Of a DNA stretch of 43,867 nucleotides, positions 36,597 through 43,867 are shown piece by piece. Position 1 is the first letter of the stretch. Every line of letters begins with the position of its first letter. This stretch comes from Bacteroidota bacterium (GTDB taxonomy: Bacteria; Bacteroidota; Bacteroidia; Flavobacteriales_D; Crocinitomicaceae). The DNA lies in NCBI GenBank assembly GCA_024280155.1, contig JAJRQQ010000070.1, positions 1 to 43,867 of the forward strand, in the 5' to 3' direction. The notes below the pieces were generated by a model, which saw only the letters and a list, made by a program, of their open reading frames with translations, was not told the DNA's origin and made no database searches. A program made the position numbers and the translations under genes.

Positions 36597-37850
36597 TTGA
36601 AAAAAGTCCTCATCATATCCTATTTCTTCCCTCCAGCAAACTTTGTGGGTGCAGAGCGTACTGCTGCGTGGGCAAAATACTTATATGAATTTGGCTATTA
36701 TCCCATCATTATCACACGTAATTGGAATGAAAATCAAACTGATTTAACGGACAGAGTAATAAACAATGACTATTCCATTGAAAAAACAGACCAATATGAA
36801 ATAAGGAGATTACCCTACAAACATTCTTTACGTGACAAATTAGCAGAAGCTAAACGTTTTCGACTTTTACAAAAAGGGTTAACGCTGAAAGAACTCATTC
36901 TTTCTAATTTTTTTATTTCATCACTTCCGTATGCTAACTTTTACGATGAAGCAAAATCTGTTCTAAAAAAAGAAAATGATATTGTTGCAGTAATTGCAAG
37001 TGGCAGACCTTTCCAATCTTTTGCTATCGTACATCAACTCAAAAAGGAATTTTCAAAAATTAAATGGATACCTGATTATAGAGATGAATGGACAACGCAT
37101 TCTCGTAAAGAACACAATTCTTTATTGCAAAATTTAATCAATAAAATTGAAGAAAAAAGCGAACCCAAATGGGCGTCTAATGCTGATTTATTCCTAACCG
37201 TTTCTAATGTTGTTAAAGACAATTTAGAAAATTCACTAAAAACAAATGGAAGAGTGATTCTAAATGGTTTTGACCACTCTAGTATTGATTTCAATTACCA
37301 TCCAATAAAAAATGAAATTAATATTATGTATGCAGGGACGATTTACCTTGATCAAGATTTTTCTATTATTATAAATGCAATCGAGGCTTTAAAAAATGAA
37401 TTTAAAATCATTCTTCATTTCATTGGTGTTGGCTTAAATCAAAATTTAATAGAGAGCTTAATTATTGAGAACAATATTGAGATTAAATTAATCCCCCGTT
37501 TGAGTAAAGTAGAATTATATGAGTATCTCACCATTGCTGATTTATTATTACTCACTTCTTACTCTAAAACAATTGGCAGTTACCCTGTTAAAATATTTGA
37601 GTATTACAATTCGAAAATTCCAATAATATTAACCCCTAGTGATAGGAGGGTCATGGAAGATTTTATATTGAAAACGAACTCTGGCTTTATAGCCAACACA
37701 GAGGAAGAATGCAAAGAAGTATTATTACGTCTTATTGAGCAAAAAAAAGAAGGTAAATCAATTCAACTAGAACGAAATACCGAATATGGTGAACAATTCT
37801 CTCGAAAAAATCAAACCAAGCGTTTAGCTGAAATTTTAGATACTTTGTAA
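36597..37850 (+). CDS. Glycosyltransferase family 4-like protein
   Basis: The 417-residue GT-B protein starts (TTG) MKKVLIISYFFPPANFVGAERTAAWAKYL, the classic GT4 N-terminus with a P-P-x-x-x-x-G-A loop. Later segments include KWIPDYRDEW, NGFDHSS, INIMYAGTIYLDQDF and ELYEYLTIADLLLLTSYSKTIGSYPVKIFEYYNSKIPIIL, matching the donor nucleotide-binding region (the E of FEYY). It probably adds a sugar to the lipid-linked repeat unit. It is the last gene of the plus-strand operon, starting one base after the flippase stop. Confidence 0.85.
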   Translation: MKKVLIISYFFPPANFVGAERTAAWAKYLYEFGYYPIIITRNWNENQTDLTDRVINNDYSIEKTDQYEIRRLPYKHSLRDKLAEAKRFRLLQKGLTLKELILSNFFISSLPYANFYDEAKSVLKKENDIVAVIASGRPFQSFAIVHQLKKEFSKIKWIPDYRDEWTTHSRKEHNSLLQNLINKIEEKSEPKWASNADLFLTVSNVVKDNLENSLKTNGRVILNGFDHSSIDFNYHPIKNEINIMYAGTIYLDQDFSIIINAIEALKNEFKIILHFIGVGLNQNLIESLIIENNIEIKLIPRLSKVELYEYLTIADLLLLTSYSKTIGSYPVKIFEYYNSKIPIILTPSDRRVMEDFILKTNSGFIANTEEECKEVLLRLIEQKKEGKSIQLERNTEYGEQFSRKNQTKRLAEILDTL

Positions 37851-37860
37851 TATACCATCT

Positions 37861-37981
37861 CACATCTCGACAAGTTCGTTGTTAAAGATGGGTAAAACTA
37901 CAACACTCCGTGAACATCTTATCTATCGCACGTAGGCTAGGCTTGTCGAAAAGAATGTAGGCTGAGCTTGTCGAAGCCTAC
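37861..37981. repeat. Dispersed CGACAAG/GCTTGTCGA repeats between convergent genes
   Basis: CTCGACAAGTTCG at about 37867, GTAGGCTAGGCTTGTCGAAAA at about 37932 and GTAGGCTGAGCTTGTCGAAG at 37957 belong to the dispersed family. The last closes a hairpin (GTAGGCT 37957-37963 with AGCCTAC 37975-37981) that includes the desaturase stop codon. Placement between two converging genes suggests a bidirectional terminator role. Confidence 0.75.
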
Positions 37982-38703
37982 TTCAACTTTATCACTCCCA
38001 CTCCATTCAGCACCTTAATAATCAGGTACGTTGGGTCAATTTCATACCATCTTACCCCACCAAAATTAGCTCTCGAACCATATTTATGGTGATTATTATG
38101 ATAAGCCTCTCCCATCATTAAGAAATCGAAAGGCAATAAGTTTTTAGAAGTATCTTCCAACTTAAAGTTCACATAACCATAAATGTGTGCGAACCAATTG
38201 ATGATTACACCATGTACTGGAGCCATTAAGATAATGATTGGCAGCAGTAGCCATTGCCACCAAGCCGTAGCAAAATAGATAAAGAAAAGAAGATAGAGAG
38301 CAACCCAAAAAATCCGAGACCACATTGAACTCGCAAAATCATCGAACTTCTTCCATTGCGGCACATTCTTCGTGAATTTTTCTTCAATCTTCAATTCACC
38401 TTGATTGATTGCTTGATAGGTCGTTTTTGTTCTCCACATCATCGCCATAATACTTTTGTCGTATTTCGGAGAATGAGGATCTTTCTCAGTATCCGCATAA
38501 GCATGGTGCATCCTGTGCATTACTCCATAACCGTATGCGCTTAAATAATTCGAACCTTGGAACAACCAGGTCAACACAAAAACAATTTTTTCTGTCGTTT
38601 TAGACATCGTAAACTGCTGGTGAGCAGAATATCGGTGTAAAAAGAATGTTTGAAAGAATAAACCTCCATACCATAAAACCACGAACAAAATAAGGATAGC
38701 CAT
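37978..38703 (-). CDS. Membrane fatty-acid (acyl-CoA) desaturase
   Basis: The 241-residue protein has paired hydrophobic helices and the three histidine boxes of the stearoyl-CoA/delta-9 desaturase-like family: HRYSAH (about residue 23), HRMHHA (about 63) and HNNHHK (about 204), together eight di-iron-binding histidines. It introduces a double bond into acyl chains, typically for membrane fluidity in the cold. It is somewhat shorter than many family members because the cytochrome-binding extension is missing, which is normal in Bacteroidota. A TATATTTG -7 box lies 15 bases upstream of the ATG. Confidence 0.92.
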   Translation of the reverse strand: MAILILFVVLWYGGLFFQTFFLHRYSAHQQFTMSKTTEKIVFVLTWLFQGSNYLSAYGYGVMHRMHHAYADTEKDPHSPKYDKSIMAMMWRTKTTYQAINQGELKIEEKFTKNVPQWKKFDDFASSMWSRIFWVALYLLFFIYFATAWWQWLLLPIIILMAPVHGVIINWFAHIYGYVNFKLEDTSKNLLPFDFLMMGEAYHNNHHKYGSRANFGGVRWYEIDPTYLIIKVLNGVGVIKLK

Positions 38704-38717
38704 TTTTATTTTTTTGG

Positions 38718-38725
38718 CAAATATA
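38718..38725 (-). promoter_or_regulatory. Bacteroidota-type -7 promoter element of the desaturase
   Basis: On the minus strand the bases read TATATTTG, a full match to TAnnTTTG, 15 bases before the desaturase ATG. No convincing -33 TTTG was found. Confidence 0.5.
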
Positions 38726-38919
38726 GTGTGTTTTATTGAGTTGTGGTATAAAATAAAGTGTACAGAATTAGGCGGAATATTGGTTTCCTAAGTGGGGTTT
38801 CTCGGTTTCTCGACAAGTTCGAGGGGAGACAACTGATAACTAATAAATTACAAAATTACGTGTGTTGAAGTAATATTTTTGCGTAACTTAAATAAGAATT
38901 ATTATAAAAAACAATAGAA

Positions 38920-39186
38920 TTGGAGCGAAAGAAAATAGATGCGCTAAAGTATTACACTCAATGTTTGAGAAACTGAAACAAATTTAAACTAAATAATAAT
39001 GTTTTTATTTCAACAATTAAGAAGGTGATAAAGCAAATGTTCATAGAATTGCATGAAGAAAGTATTAATGATGACAGAAATACAAATGATTGAACTTTTA
39101 TCTTTCAAAAACAAAATAGTCTTATTGTTCAATTTGGTAATGAAAACCGAGTTTACGAGCTCATGAAGTCAAATGATAATAAATAA
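38920..39186 (+). pseudogene. Small ORF with two in-frame TGA codons, unrecognised
   Basis: One reading frame runs 89 codons from TTG 38920 (LERKKIDALKYYTQCLRN) to TAA at 39184-39186 (NRVYELMKSNDNK), broken only by TGA at 38974-38976 and 39091-39093. Both would be tryptophan (TGG) with one base changed. Composition after the stops still looks coding (FIFQKQNSLIVQFGNENRV). A TATTTTTG -7-like box lies at 38874-38881, 38 bases before the start. The product is not recognised. Other genes here end in TGA, so stop recoding is unlikely. The surrounding 38704-39264 stretch otherwise holds only one TTTCTCGACAAGTTCGAG repeat copy near 38801-38823. Confidence 0.4.
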
Positions 39187-39264
39187 GAAGTCCTCTGAAT
39201 AAAAAGTGGAATCTAAAGCAAACTAAAATTTATACCTATCCCCCAACAATTAGTCTTGATCCAG

Positions 39265-39379
39265 TATATAGAACTTATCAACTTTTTCTGAATATATTAT
39301 ATAAACGTATGCCATCTCATTAAAACCAAAAAACCCTCATAATCAAAAGATTATAAGGGTTTTTAGTACTCGAGGCGGG
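39265..39379. repeat. 115-bp direct repeat, copy 1 (partial tRNA-Leu 3' end, terminator, GIY-YIG 5' fragment)
   Basis: These 115 bases are identical to 39642-39756, offset 377. On the minus strand they hold the last bases of tRNA-Leu (CCCGC and the CTCGAGT acceptor strand), the tRNA terminator hairpin, and the first 17 codons of the GIY-YIG gene (MAYVYIIYSEKVDKFYI at 39315-39265), here truncated. So a whole tRNA-end plus gene unit has been tandemly duplicated and the outer copy cut short. Confidence 0.9.
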
Positions 39380-39405
39380 TTCCGAAAGCTTTCGGAAGAA
39401 CCCGC
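39375..39405. repeat. T-arm-like hairpin with CCGAAAG insert in the loop
   Basis: GCGGGTTC (39375-39382) pairs with GAACCCGC (39398-39405), and the middle contains the palindrome CCGAAAGCTTTCGG. The flanks equal the two sides of the tRNA-Leu T-arm, with the loop bases replaced by the insert. It lies just after the stop of the GIY-YIG gene on the minus strand and could also end its transcription. Confidence 0.75.
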
Positions 39406-39407
39406 AA

Positions 39408-39692
39408 TTATCCATATCTTTTAATCAGTTTCTCCATAATCTCAGGATATTTCTTAAGATTTTTTAGATAGATTCTACTTTTCATTTGTTTTAAATGTTT
39501 TTCAATTTTTCTTGCTGTTGTTAAATCCATGACTTCAACTGTATAAAACTCTATCCAGTCATCTGATATAGAAGTAAAACTTGTAGAAAAGTGATGCGTA
39601 TTATGTTGTTTTATTCGAGTATCAAAATCTAAACAACTCCCTATATAGAACTTATCAACTTTTTCTGAATATATTATATAAACGTATGCCAT
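39408..39692 (-). CDS. Small GIY-YIG nuclease family protein between tRNA-Leu repeats
   Basis: The 94-residue protein is a single GIY-YIG domain: AYVYIIYSEKVDKFYIGSC holds the paired motif (YII and YIG), DFDTRIKQHN the conserved arginine and histidine, and TTARKIEKHLKQMKSRIYL the catalytic glutamate. It starts 52 bases after the 3' end of tRNA-Leu on the same strand, separated by the tRNA terminator. Its first 17 codons are duplicated beyond its own 3' end as part of the 115-bp repeat. Possible homing-type nuclease linked to tRNA gene ends; unproven. Confidence 0.85.
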   Translation of the reverse strand: MAYVYIIYSEKVDKFYIGSCLDFDTRIKQHNTHHFSTSFTSISDDWIEFYTVEVMDLTTARKIEKHLKQMKSRIYLKNLKKYPEIMEKLIKRYG

Positions 39693-39756
39693 CTCATTAA
39701 AACCAAAAAACCCTCATAATCAAAAGATTATAAGGGTTTTTAGTACTCGAGGCGGG
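39642..39756. repeat. 115-bp direct repeat, copy 2
   Basis: The intact copy of the repeat at 39265-39379. It covers the 5' end of the GIY-YIG gene, the terminator and the 3' end of the complete tRNA-Leu gene. Identity stops exactly at the T-stem GCGGG, where copy 1 diverges into the CCGAAAG insert. Confidence 0.9.
39706..39736 (-). terminator. Intrinsic terminator of tRNA-Leu
   Basis: On the plus strand CCCTCATAATC (39711-39721), AAAA, GATTATAAGGG (39726-39736) form an 11-bp stem with one mismatch. On the minus strand the stem is followed by six T. It ends tRNA transcription 8 bases after the tRNA; an identical copy lies at 39334-39359. Confidence 0.8.
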
Positions 39757-39827
39757 ACTTGAACCCGCACGCCCCGAAGAGCACAGGATTTTAAGTCCGG
39801 CGTGTCTACCAATTCCACCACTCGAGC
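39744..39827 (-). tRNA. tRNA-Leu (anticodon UAA)
   Basis: On the minus strand the sequence folds as a class II tRNA: acceptor GCTCGAG with CTCGAGT, D-arm with GGTAGACAC, anticodon loop CTTAAAA (anticodon TAA, leucine), a long variable arm (GTGCTCTTCGGGGCGTG-like), T-arm GCGGGTTCAAGTCCCGC and discriminator A. CCA is not encoded. The anticodon stem has one C:T mismatch (CCGGA against TCCTG) where CCGGA/TCCGG is expected, probably a base error or mutation at about 39785. The first acceptor pair is G:U. Confidence 0.9.
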
Positions 39828-39870
39828 ATTTATTTATTCGGACTGAATAAATAAGATAGTATTTTATTTG

Positions 39871-39966
39871 AGCGGGAGACGGGAGTACCTTTCGGTGAAC
39901 CCTTTCCCTCACTTTCAGAGCGGGAGACGGGAGTACCTTTCGGTGAACCCTTTCCCTCACTTTCAG
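39871..39966. repeat. Two tandem 48-bp repeats derived from the tRNA-Gly 3' end
   Basis: Units 39871-39918 and 39919-39966 are identical and abut the tRNA-Gly gene. Each begins with AGCGGGAGACGGG, the same 13 bases that form the 3' end of tRNA-Gly (plus-strand view). It then diverges at the T-loop into AGTACCTTTCGGTGAACCC and CTTTCCCTCACTTTCAG. Read on the minus strand each unit is a tail, GGGTTC, A, CCGAAAG, GTAC, then the tRNA 3' end. Confidence 0.9.
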
Positions 39967-40039
<73 letters not shown>

Positions 40040-40133
40040 TGATATTGTATTTCAATTTTACCTTGCATCGTTCTGCAACGGGCGACAAATGTACTGAACT
40101 TTTATTTAATTCAAAGTATAAAATGAAAAAAAA

Positions 40134-42785
40134 TTATCCACCGGTTAACTTTTTTATTTCATTCAATTTCATCAACGCTTCTACAGGAGTTAATGTATTG
40201 ATGTCAATACTCACTAATTCTTCTCTAATGTTCTCTAAAACAGGATCATTCAATTGGAAAAAACTCAATTGCATATCATCTAATGCTGGCGAACTTGCTT
40301 TCTTTGTTTTAGCAGAAGATTTTTTTGAATTCGTATTTTTTTCTCCAGAAAATTCATGTGACGACTCCAATTGACTTAAAATATTCTCCGCTCGTTCCAG
40401 AACCTGAATCGGCATACCCGCCAATCGTGCCACATGAATACCGAAAGAATGCTCACTTCCACCTTCAACTAATTTTCGGAGAAATAAAATCTTCTTCCCT
40501 ACTTCTTTGACAGAAACATTGAAGTTTTTTATACGTTCAAAACGATTGGTCATTTCATTCAGCTCATGATAATGCGTCGCAAACAAGGTTTTACCTTTCA
40601 TTTTTGGATGCTCATGAATGTATTCTGCAATTGCCCAAGCAATCGAAATGCCATCGTAAGTGCTTGTTCCACGACCAATTTCATCCAATAGAATAAGTGA
40701 ACGGTTGGATAAATTATTCAGAATACTCGACGTCTCATTCATTTCCACCATAAAAGTCGATTCTCCTGAAGAAATATTATCAGAAGCACCAACACGTGTG
40801 AAAACTTTATCCACTAATCCTAATTTCGCAGAATACGCAGGTACAAATCCACCCATTTGAGCCATCAATGAAATTAAAGCAACTTGTCGTAGCAATGCAC
40901 TTTTACCCGACATATTTGGCCCCGTAATCATCATGATTTGTTGAGAATCATTGTCTAAATAAACATCATTCGAAATGTACTCTTCCCCCGTTTTCAATTG
41001 TTTCTCAATCACCGGATGACGACCTGCTTTGATATCAATCGCAAAACCTTCATTGATTTCTGGTTTACAATAATCATTTGATTTTGCCACTTCGGAAAAT
41101 GATAGCAAACAATCCAATTGTGAGATTAAAAAAGCATTCTGTTGAATCGGCTGAATATAATCGGCCATTGTGAATACAAGGTCTTGAAACAATCGTGTCT
41201 CAATGGCTAAAATTTTTTCTTCCGCACCTAAAATTTTCGATTCATATTCTTTTAATTCTTCCGTAATGTACCGTTCAGCATTCACCAATGTTTGCTTGCG
41301 CACCCATTCTTCGGGAACTTTATCTTTGTGTGTATTTCTAACTTCAAGGTAATACCCAAAAACATTATTGAAAGCAACTTTTAAACTCTGTATTCCTGTT
41401 CGTTCACTTTCTCTTTGTTGTAATTGTGCTAAATAATCTTTCCCGGAGAATGAAATCGCGCGCAATTCATCCAATTCTGTATTGAAACCATCTGCGATAA
41501 CTTTTCCTTTTCCAATATGAAGAACAGGGTCATCTTCCAACGTTGTGTCAATTAATTCCAACAACTGTTCACAAGGATTAATTCGATCAGCAATTCTTTT
41601 CAAAACATTTGTATTCTCCGCAGAAATTAATTCTTTAATCGGTGACATTTGAGAAAGTGTTCTTTTCAAAGAAATGACTTCTTTTGGATTTACCTTCCCT
41701 ACGGCAACTTTAGAAATCAATCGCTCTAAATCATGAATTTGCTTTAGTCGTTCTCCAAGTTCAAAAGAAACTTCTTCATTGTTGTAGAATGTCTCCACTG
41801 CATCCAAACGATCTTGAATGGGTTTCAAATCCTTCAATGGCAAAACCATCCAACGCTTCATCATTCTCCCACCCATTGGAGTTTTCGTTCTGTCAATGAC
41901 TTGAATCAAGGTCGTAGCATTCTCATGTGGAGAACTGATTAATTCAAGATTTCGAATTGTAAAGCGATCCAGCCAAACGTATTTTTCTTCTTCAATTCTT
42001 GAAATTGCCGTAATGTGCCCCAATCTGTCGTGTTGATTCTCTGACAAATAATAAATAGCTGCCCCTGCTGAAACAATCCCTGCTTTTAAAGAAGATATTC
42101 CAAAACCTTTCAATGATTTCGTTCCGAATTGTTTATTCAAACTTTCAAGAGCGAAGTCTTCAGTAAACACCCAATCTTCCAATCGAAAAGAATAATATTT
42201 ATTCCCAAAAGCTTCGTCGTAATCTTTAGAATTTCGTTTGTTGTATAAAATTTCTGTAGGTTCAAATCCTTGAATTAATTTTTCAATGTATTCTTTATCT
42301 CCCTGAGCAACTAAAAATTCTCCGGTAGAAACATCCAAGAATGAAATACCAATGACATCCTTTTCAAAATGCACTGCACATAGAAAATTATTCTTTTTTT
42401 GGTCGAGCACTTGATCGTTGAAAGAAACACCTGGAGTAATTAATTCGGTAACGCCTCTTTTTACGATTGTTTTGGTCATTTTCGGATCTTCCAACTGGTC
42501 ACAAATGGCAACTCGTTGTCCTGCTCGAACTAATTTGGGTAAATAAGTATCCAAAGAATGGTGCGGAAACCCTGCTAATTCGATTGGTCCAGCGGCTCCA
42601 TTCCCCCTTTTAGTTAAAACAATCCCAAGAATCTTTGCCGTAATTATCGCATCTTCTCCAAATGTCTCATAGAAATCACCCACCCTAAACAGTAATAAAG
42701 CCTGAGGATGTCGAGCTTTAATCTGATTATATTGTTTCATCAAAGGTGTTTCTTTTTTACCTTTTTGTGCTTTTATTTTCGCCAA
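40134..42785 (-). CDS. mutS: DNA mismatch repair protein MutS
   Basis: About 883 residues. The N-terminal mismatch-recognition domain contains [16 protein letters not shown] with the F-x-E wedge (FYE). Connector and lever domains follow, then the ATPase: Walker [29 protein letters not shown], Walker B and signature [15 protein letters not shown], and [15 protein letters not shown]. The C-terminal helix-turn-helix is followed by a Ser/Lys-rich linker and a short clamp-binding-like tail ([14 protein letters not shown]). It binds mismatches and recruits MutL. I chose the TTG at 42785 ([19 protein letters not shown]), because a GTG at 42857 would add 24 residues not typical of MutS. It is divergent from the rRNA/tRNA methyltransferase gene. 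Confidence 0.95.
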   Translation of the reverse strand: MAKIKAQKGKKETPLMKQYNQIKARHPQALLLFRVGDFYETFGEDAIITAKILGIVLTKRGNGAAGPIELAGFPHHSLDTYLPKLVRAGQRVAICDQLEDPKMTKTIVKRGVTELITPGVSFNDQVLDQKKNNFLCAVHFEKDVIGISFLDVSTGEFLVAQGDKEYIEKLIQGFEPTEILYNKRNSKDYDEAFGNKYYSFRLEDWVFTEDFALESLNKQFGTKSLKGFGISSLKAGIVSAGAAIYYLSENQHDRLGHITAISRIEEEKYVWLDRFTIRNLELISSPHENATTLIQVIDRTKTPMGGRMMKRWMVLPLKDLKPIQDRLDAVETFYNNEEVSFELGERLKQIHDLERLISKVAVGKVNPKEVISLKRTLSQMSPIKELISAENTNVLKRIADRINPCEQLLELIDTTLEDDPVLHIGKGKVIADGFNTELDELRAISFSGKDYLAQLQQRESERTGIQSLKVAFNNVFGYYLEVRNTHKDKVPEEWVRKQTLVNAERYITEELKEYESKILGAEEKILAIETRLFQDLVFTMADYIQPIQQNAFLISQLDCLLSFSEVAKSNDYCKPEINEGFAIDIKAGRHPVIEKQLKTGEEYISNDVYLDNDSQQIMMITGPNMSGKSALLRQVALISLMAQMGGFVPAYSAKLGLVDKVFTRVGASDNISSGESTFMVEMNETSSILNNLSNRSLILLDEIGRGTSTYDGISIAWAIAEYIHEHPKMKGKTLFATHYHELNEMTNRFERIKNFNVSVKEVGKKILFLRKLVEGGSEHSFGIHVARLAGMPIQVLERAENILSQLESSHEFSGEKNTNSKKSSAKTKKASSPALDDMQLSFFQLNDPVLENIREELVSIDINTLTPVEALMKLNEIKKLTGG

Positions 42786-42871
42786 GTCAATCCTTTTTTT
42801 AATTTTTGCACTGTAAATGTAACGGCGAAGAATGGTTTTGCAAAATATCAACGTCACTTGTTATCCACAAT

Positions 42872-43414
42872 ATGAATAAAAAGCTAAAACTTTGGGAGTT
42901 AGATCGCGTATCTGACAGTGAATTTAAAGAACAAAAGAAGTTCCCCATCATCGTCATTCTGAACGAAATCAGAAGTTTAACCAACGTTGGGACATTCTTT
43001 CGAACCTGTGATTCTTTCAATGTTGAAAAGATTTATTTGTGTGGCATCACTGCTACCCCACCTCATCGTGAAATTCAAAAAACAGCGCTAGGAGCTACGG
43101 AATCCATGGATTGGGAACATAGAGATTCTACGATTGATTTGGTGAACGAACTCAAAAGTCAAGGTGTAAAAATCTGCTCCATTGAACAAACGGAGAAAAC
43201 AACCTTACTCCAAGATGTTGAAAATTTTCCTCAAGAGAAATATGCACTTGTTTTTGGCAACGAAGTCAATGGTGTTGACCAAGACGTGATTGATGCTTCT
43301 GATTACATTATTGAAATTCCACAATTCGGTACTAAACATAGTTTAAATGTTTCTGTCTGTGCAGGAATTGTGATGTGGGAATTTGTACGGATGCTGGAAT
43401 TGAAGAAAGTTTGA
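42872..43414 (+). CDS. SpoU/TrmH-family RNA 2'-O-methyltransferase
   Basis: The 180-residue SPOUT protein starts MNKKLKLWELDR and carries the three family motifs: motif 1 ILNEIRSLTNVGTFFRTCDSF with the catalytic Asn and Arg, motif 2 ALVFGNEVNGVDQDVI, and motif 3 IPQFGTKHSLNVSVCAGIVMWE. It methylates a ribose 2'-OH in tRNA or rRNA; the target cannot be read from the sequence. The N-terminal extension from an upstream start at 42806 would run into the mutS start region and is unlikely. The ATG is 86 bases from the mutS start in a divergent arrangement. Confidence 0.9.
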   Translation: MNKKLKLWELDRVSDSEFKEQKKFPIIVILNEIRSLTNVGTFFRTCDSFNVEKIYLCGITATPPHREIQKTALGATESMDWEHRDSTIDLVNELKSQGVKICSIEQTEKTTLLQDVENFPQEKYALVFGNEVNGVDQDVIDASDYIIEIPQFGTKHSLNVSVCAGIVMWEFVRMLELKKV

Positions 43415-43510
43415 GAATCAGTTTGTTTTTAATTGTACCATTAAATTTGTTATTTCCTTTTTCCTTGATGAAAAAGAAAGTATTTATGCTAAACGAAGTA
43501 GAAGTAAAAA

Positions 43511-43572
43511 AATCATTGCAATAAATAAAATTGTTTATGAAGAACTAAAAAGTGCATTCATAAATTTAACGG
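43511..43572. repeat. Approximately 60-bp direct repeat, copy 1
   Basis: AATCATTGCAATAAATAA... to AGTGCATTCATAAATTTAACGG matches 43807-43867 with several substitutions and small indels. AGTGCATTCATAAATTTA is identical in both. Confidence 0.8.
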
Positions 43573-43806
43573 GTACCAAAACACCGCAAAATTCGTAAAT
43601 TTAAACAACTGTTTGAGGAGGCACGACGAGTTTTGTTTAAATTAGAATTGAGGATGATTTTGGTCGTTAAATTTATGACAGCACTAGACTTTTTTTCTTT
43701 CTTTTTTTTGGCAATGAAAAAAAAGGAAAATAAAATCAGCATTCACAACCCACCTACCCGCTGTTTCGACAGCCCCCGCACTTCTAGATTTCGCTTCGGA
43801 ATAATT

Positions 43807-43867
43807 AATCATTGCAACAAATAATAAATTTTACGAAGAACAAAGAGTGCATTCATAAATTTAGCGG
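43807..43867. repeat. Approximately 60-bp direct repeat, copy 2 (cut by window end)
   Basis: AATCATTGCAACAAATAATA... to AGTGCATTCATAAATTTAGCGG, about 296 bases after copy 1. It reaches the last base of the window, so more copies or an element may follow. Confidence 0.8.

Larger units (their letters stand above)
43415..43867. other. Non-coding tail of the window
   Basis: The 453 bases after the methyltransferase stop hold no convincing gene. A weak hairpin (CTTTTTC 43457-43463, GAAAAAG 43470-43476) may be a terminator. The main feature is a pair of about 60-bp direct repeats listed separately. Confidence 0.6.

Noticed and set aside
38920..39186. TGA read as tryptophan (alternative genetic code) or selenocysteine
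   Set aside because: Several normal genes here end in TGA, for example the sigma factor and asnB, and no SECIS-like structure was seen.
39871..39966. Two 48-bp tandem units considered as a CRISPR fragment
   Set aside because: No spacers lie between the units, they abut each other, and each contains a tRNA 3' end, which explains them better.
43633..43824. Possible 63-residue coding region in the right-hand tail
   Set aside because: Composition is low complexity, no homologous motif is visible, it overlaps the direct repeat and has no promoter or neighbours.

Overview
The window reads as chromosomal DNA from a member of the Bacteroidota, most likely order Flavobacteriales (the Crocinitomicaceae/Cryomorphaceae side is my guess). 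It is AT-rich. It carries PorP/SprF- and PorV-family type IX secretion proteins, a SusC-like TonB receptor with a carboxypeptidase-regulatory domain, a heptaprenyl/geranylgeranyl-glyceryl phosphate synthase, DUF4783 and DUF6150 proteins, TAnnTTTG-type promoters and many TTG starts.

Layout. 1-4.3 kb: a sigma-70 family factor with a small membrane protein, then a PorP/SprF gene overlapping a TPR / PD40 / OmpA / DUF1573 envelope protein. 4.4-7.6 kb: a multi-pass acyltransferase-like protein, a DUF4886/SGNH-like protein with a PKD domain, and a HIT-greA pair. 7.6-16.8 kb (minus strand): a TonB-dependent receptor, a 1412-residue secreted protein and a PorV/PorQ-family protein, in that transcriptional order. 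17-21.1 kb: housekeeping genes (phosphopantetheinyl transferase, GGGP synthase, a GldL-like membrane protein, nadC, DUF4783, rlmH, a DUF6150 repeat protein). 21.3-37.9 kb (plus strand): a surface-glycan locus. It has a methyltransferase, AsnB, an acyltransferase, a Wzy-like membrane protein, a LegB-type dehydratase, a DegT aminotransferase, an ATP-grasp ligase, a GNAT, a CBS-nucleotidyltransferase, two or more glycosyltransferases, a glucuronyl C5-epimerase-like protein, a hexapeptide acyltransferase and a Wzx flippase. 38-43.9 kb: a fatty-acid desaturase, a decayed small ORF, a repeat/GIY-YIG/tRNA-Leu/tRNA-Gly patch, mutS, a SpoU methyltransferase and a terminal direct repeat.

The glycan locus makes sense as one pathway. 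A nucleotidyltransferase makes an NDP-hexosamine; dehydratase and aminotransferase make a 4-amino-4,6-dideoxy sugar; GNAT and/or ATP-grasp acylate it. The C5-epimerase and AsnB suggest that uronic acids and their amides are also present. Glycosyltransferases, flippase and putative polymerase then build and export the repeat unit.

Two things stand out. First, six conserved genes (OmpA-like, HIT, TonB receptor, rlmH, DUF6150, ATP-grasp) are each broken by one missing base in an A/T run. Two more (nadC, methyltransferase) carry one in-frame TAA, and both tRNAs have a stem mismatch. Uncorrected sequencing error is the leading explanation, though real decay is not excluded. Second, around 39.3-40.0 kb partial copies of the 3' ends of tRNA-Leu and tRNA-Gly are duplicated. 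In every partial copy the T-loop is replaced by a CCGAAAG-containing insert, and a small GIY-YIG nuclease gene lies inside the tRNA-Leu duplication. This looks like a small tRNA-targeting mobile unit and is the best candidate here for something undescribed.
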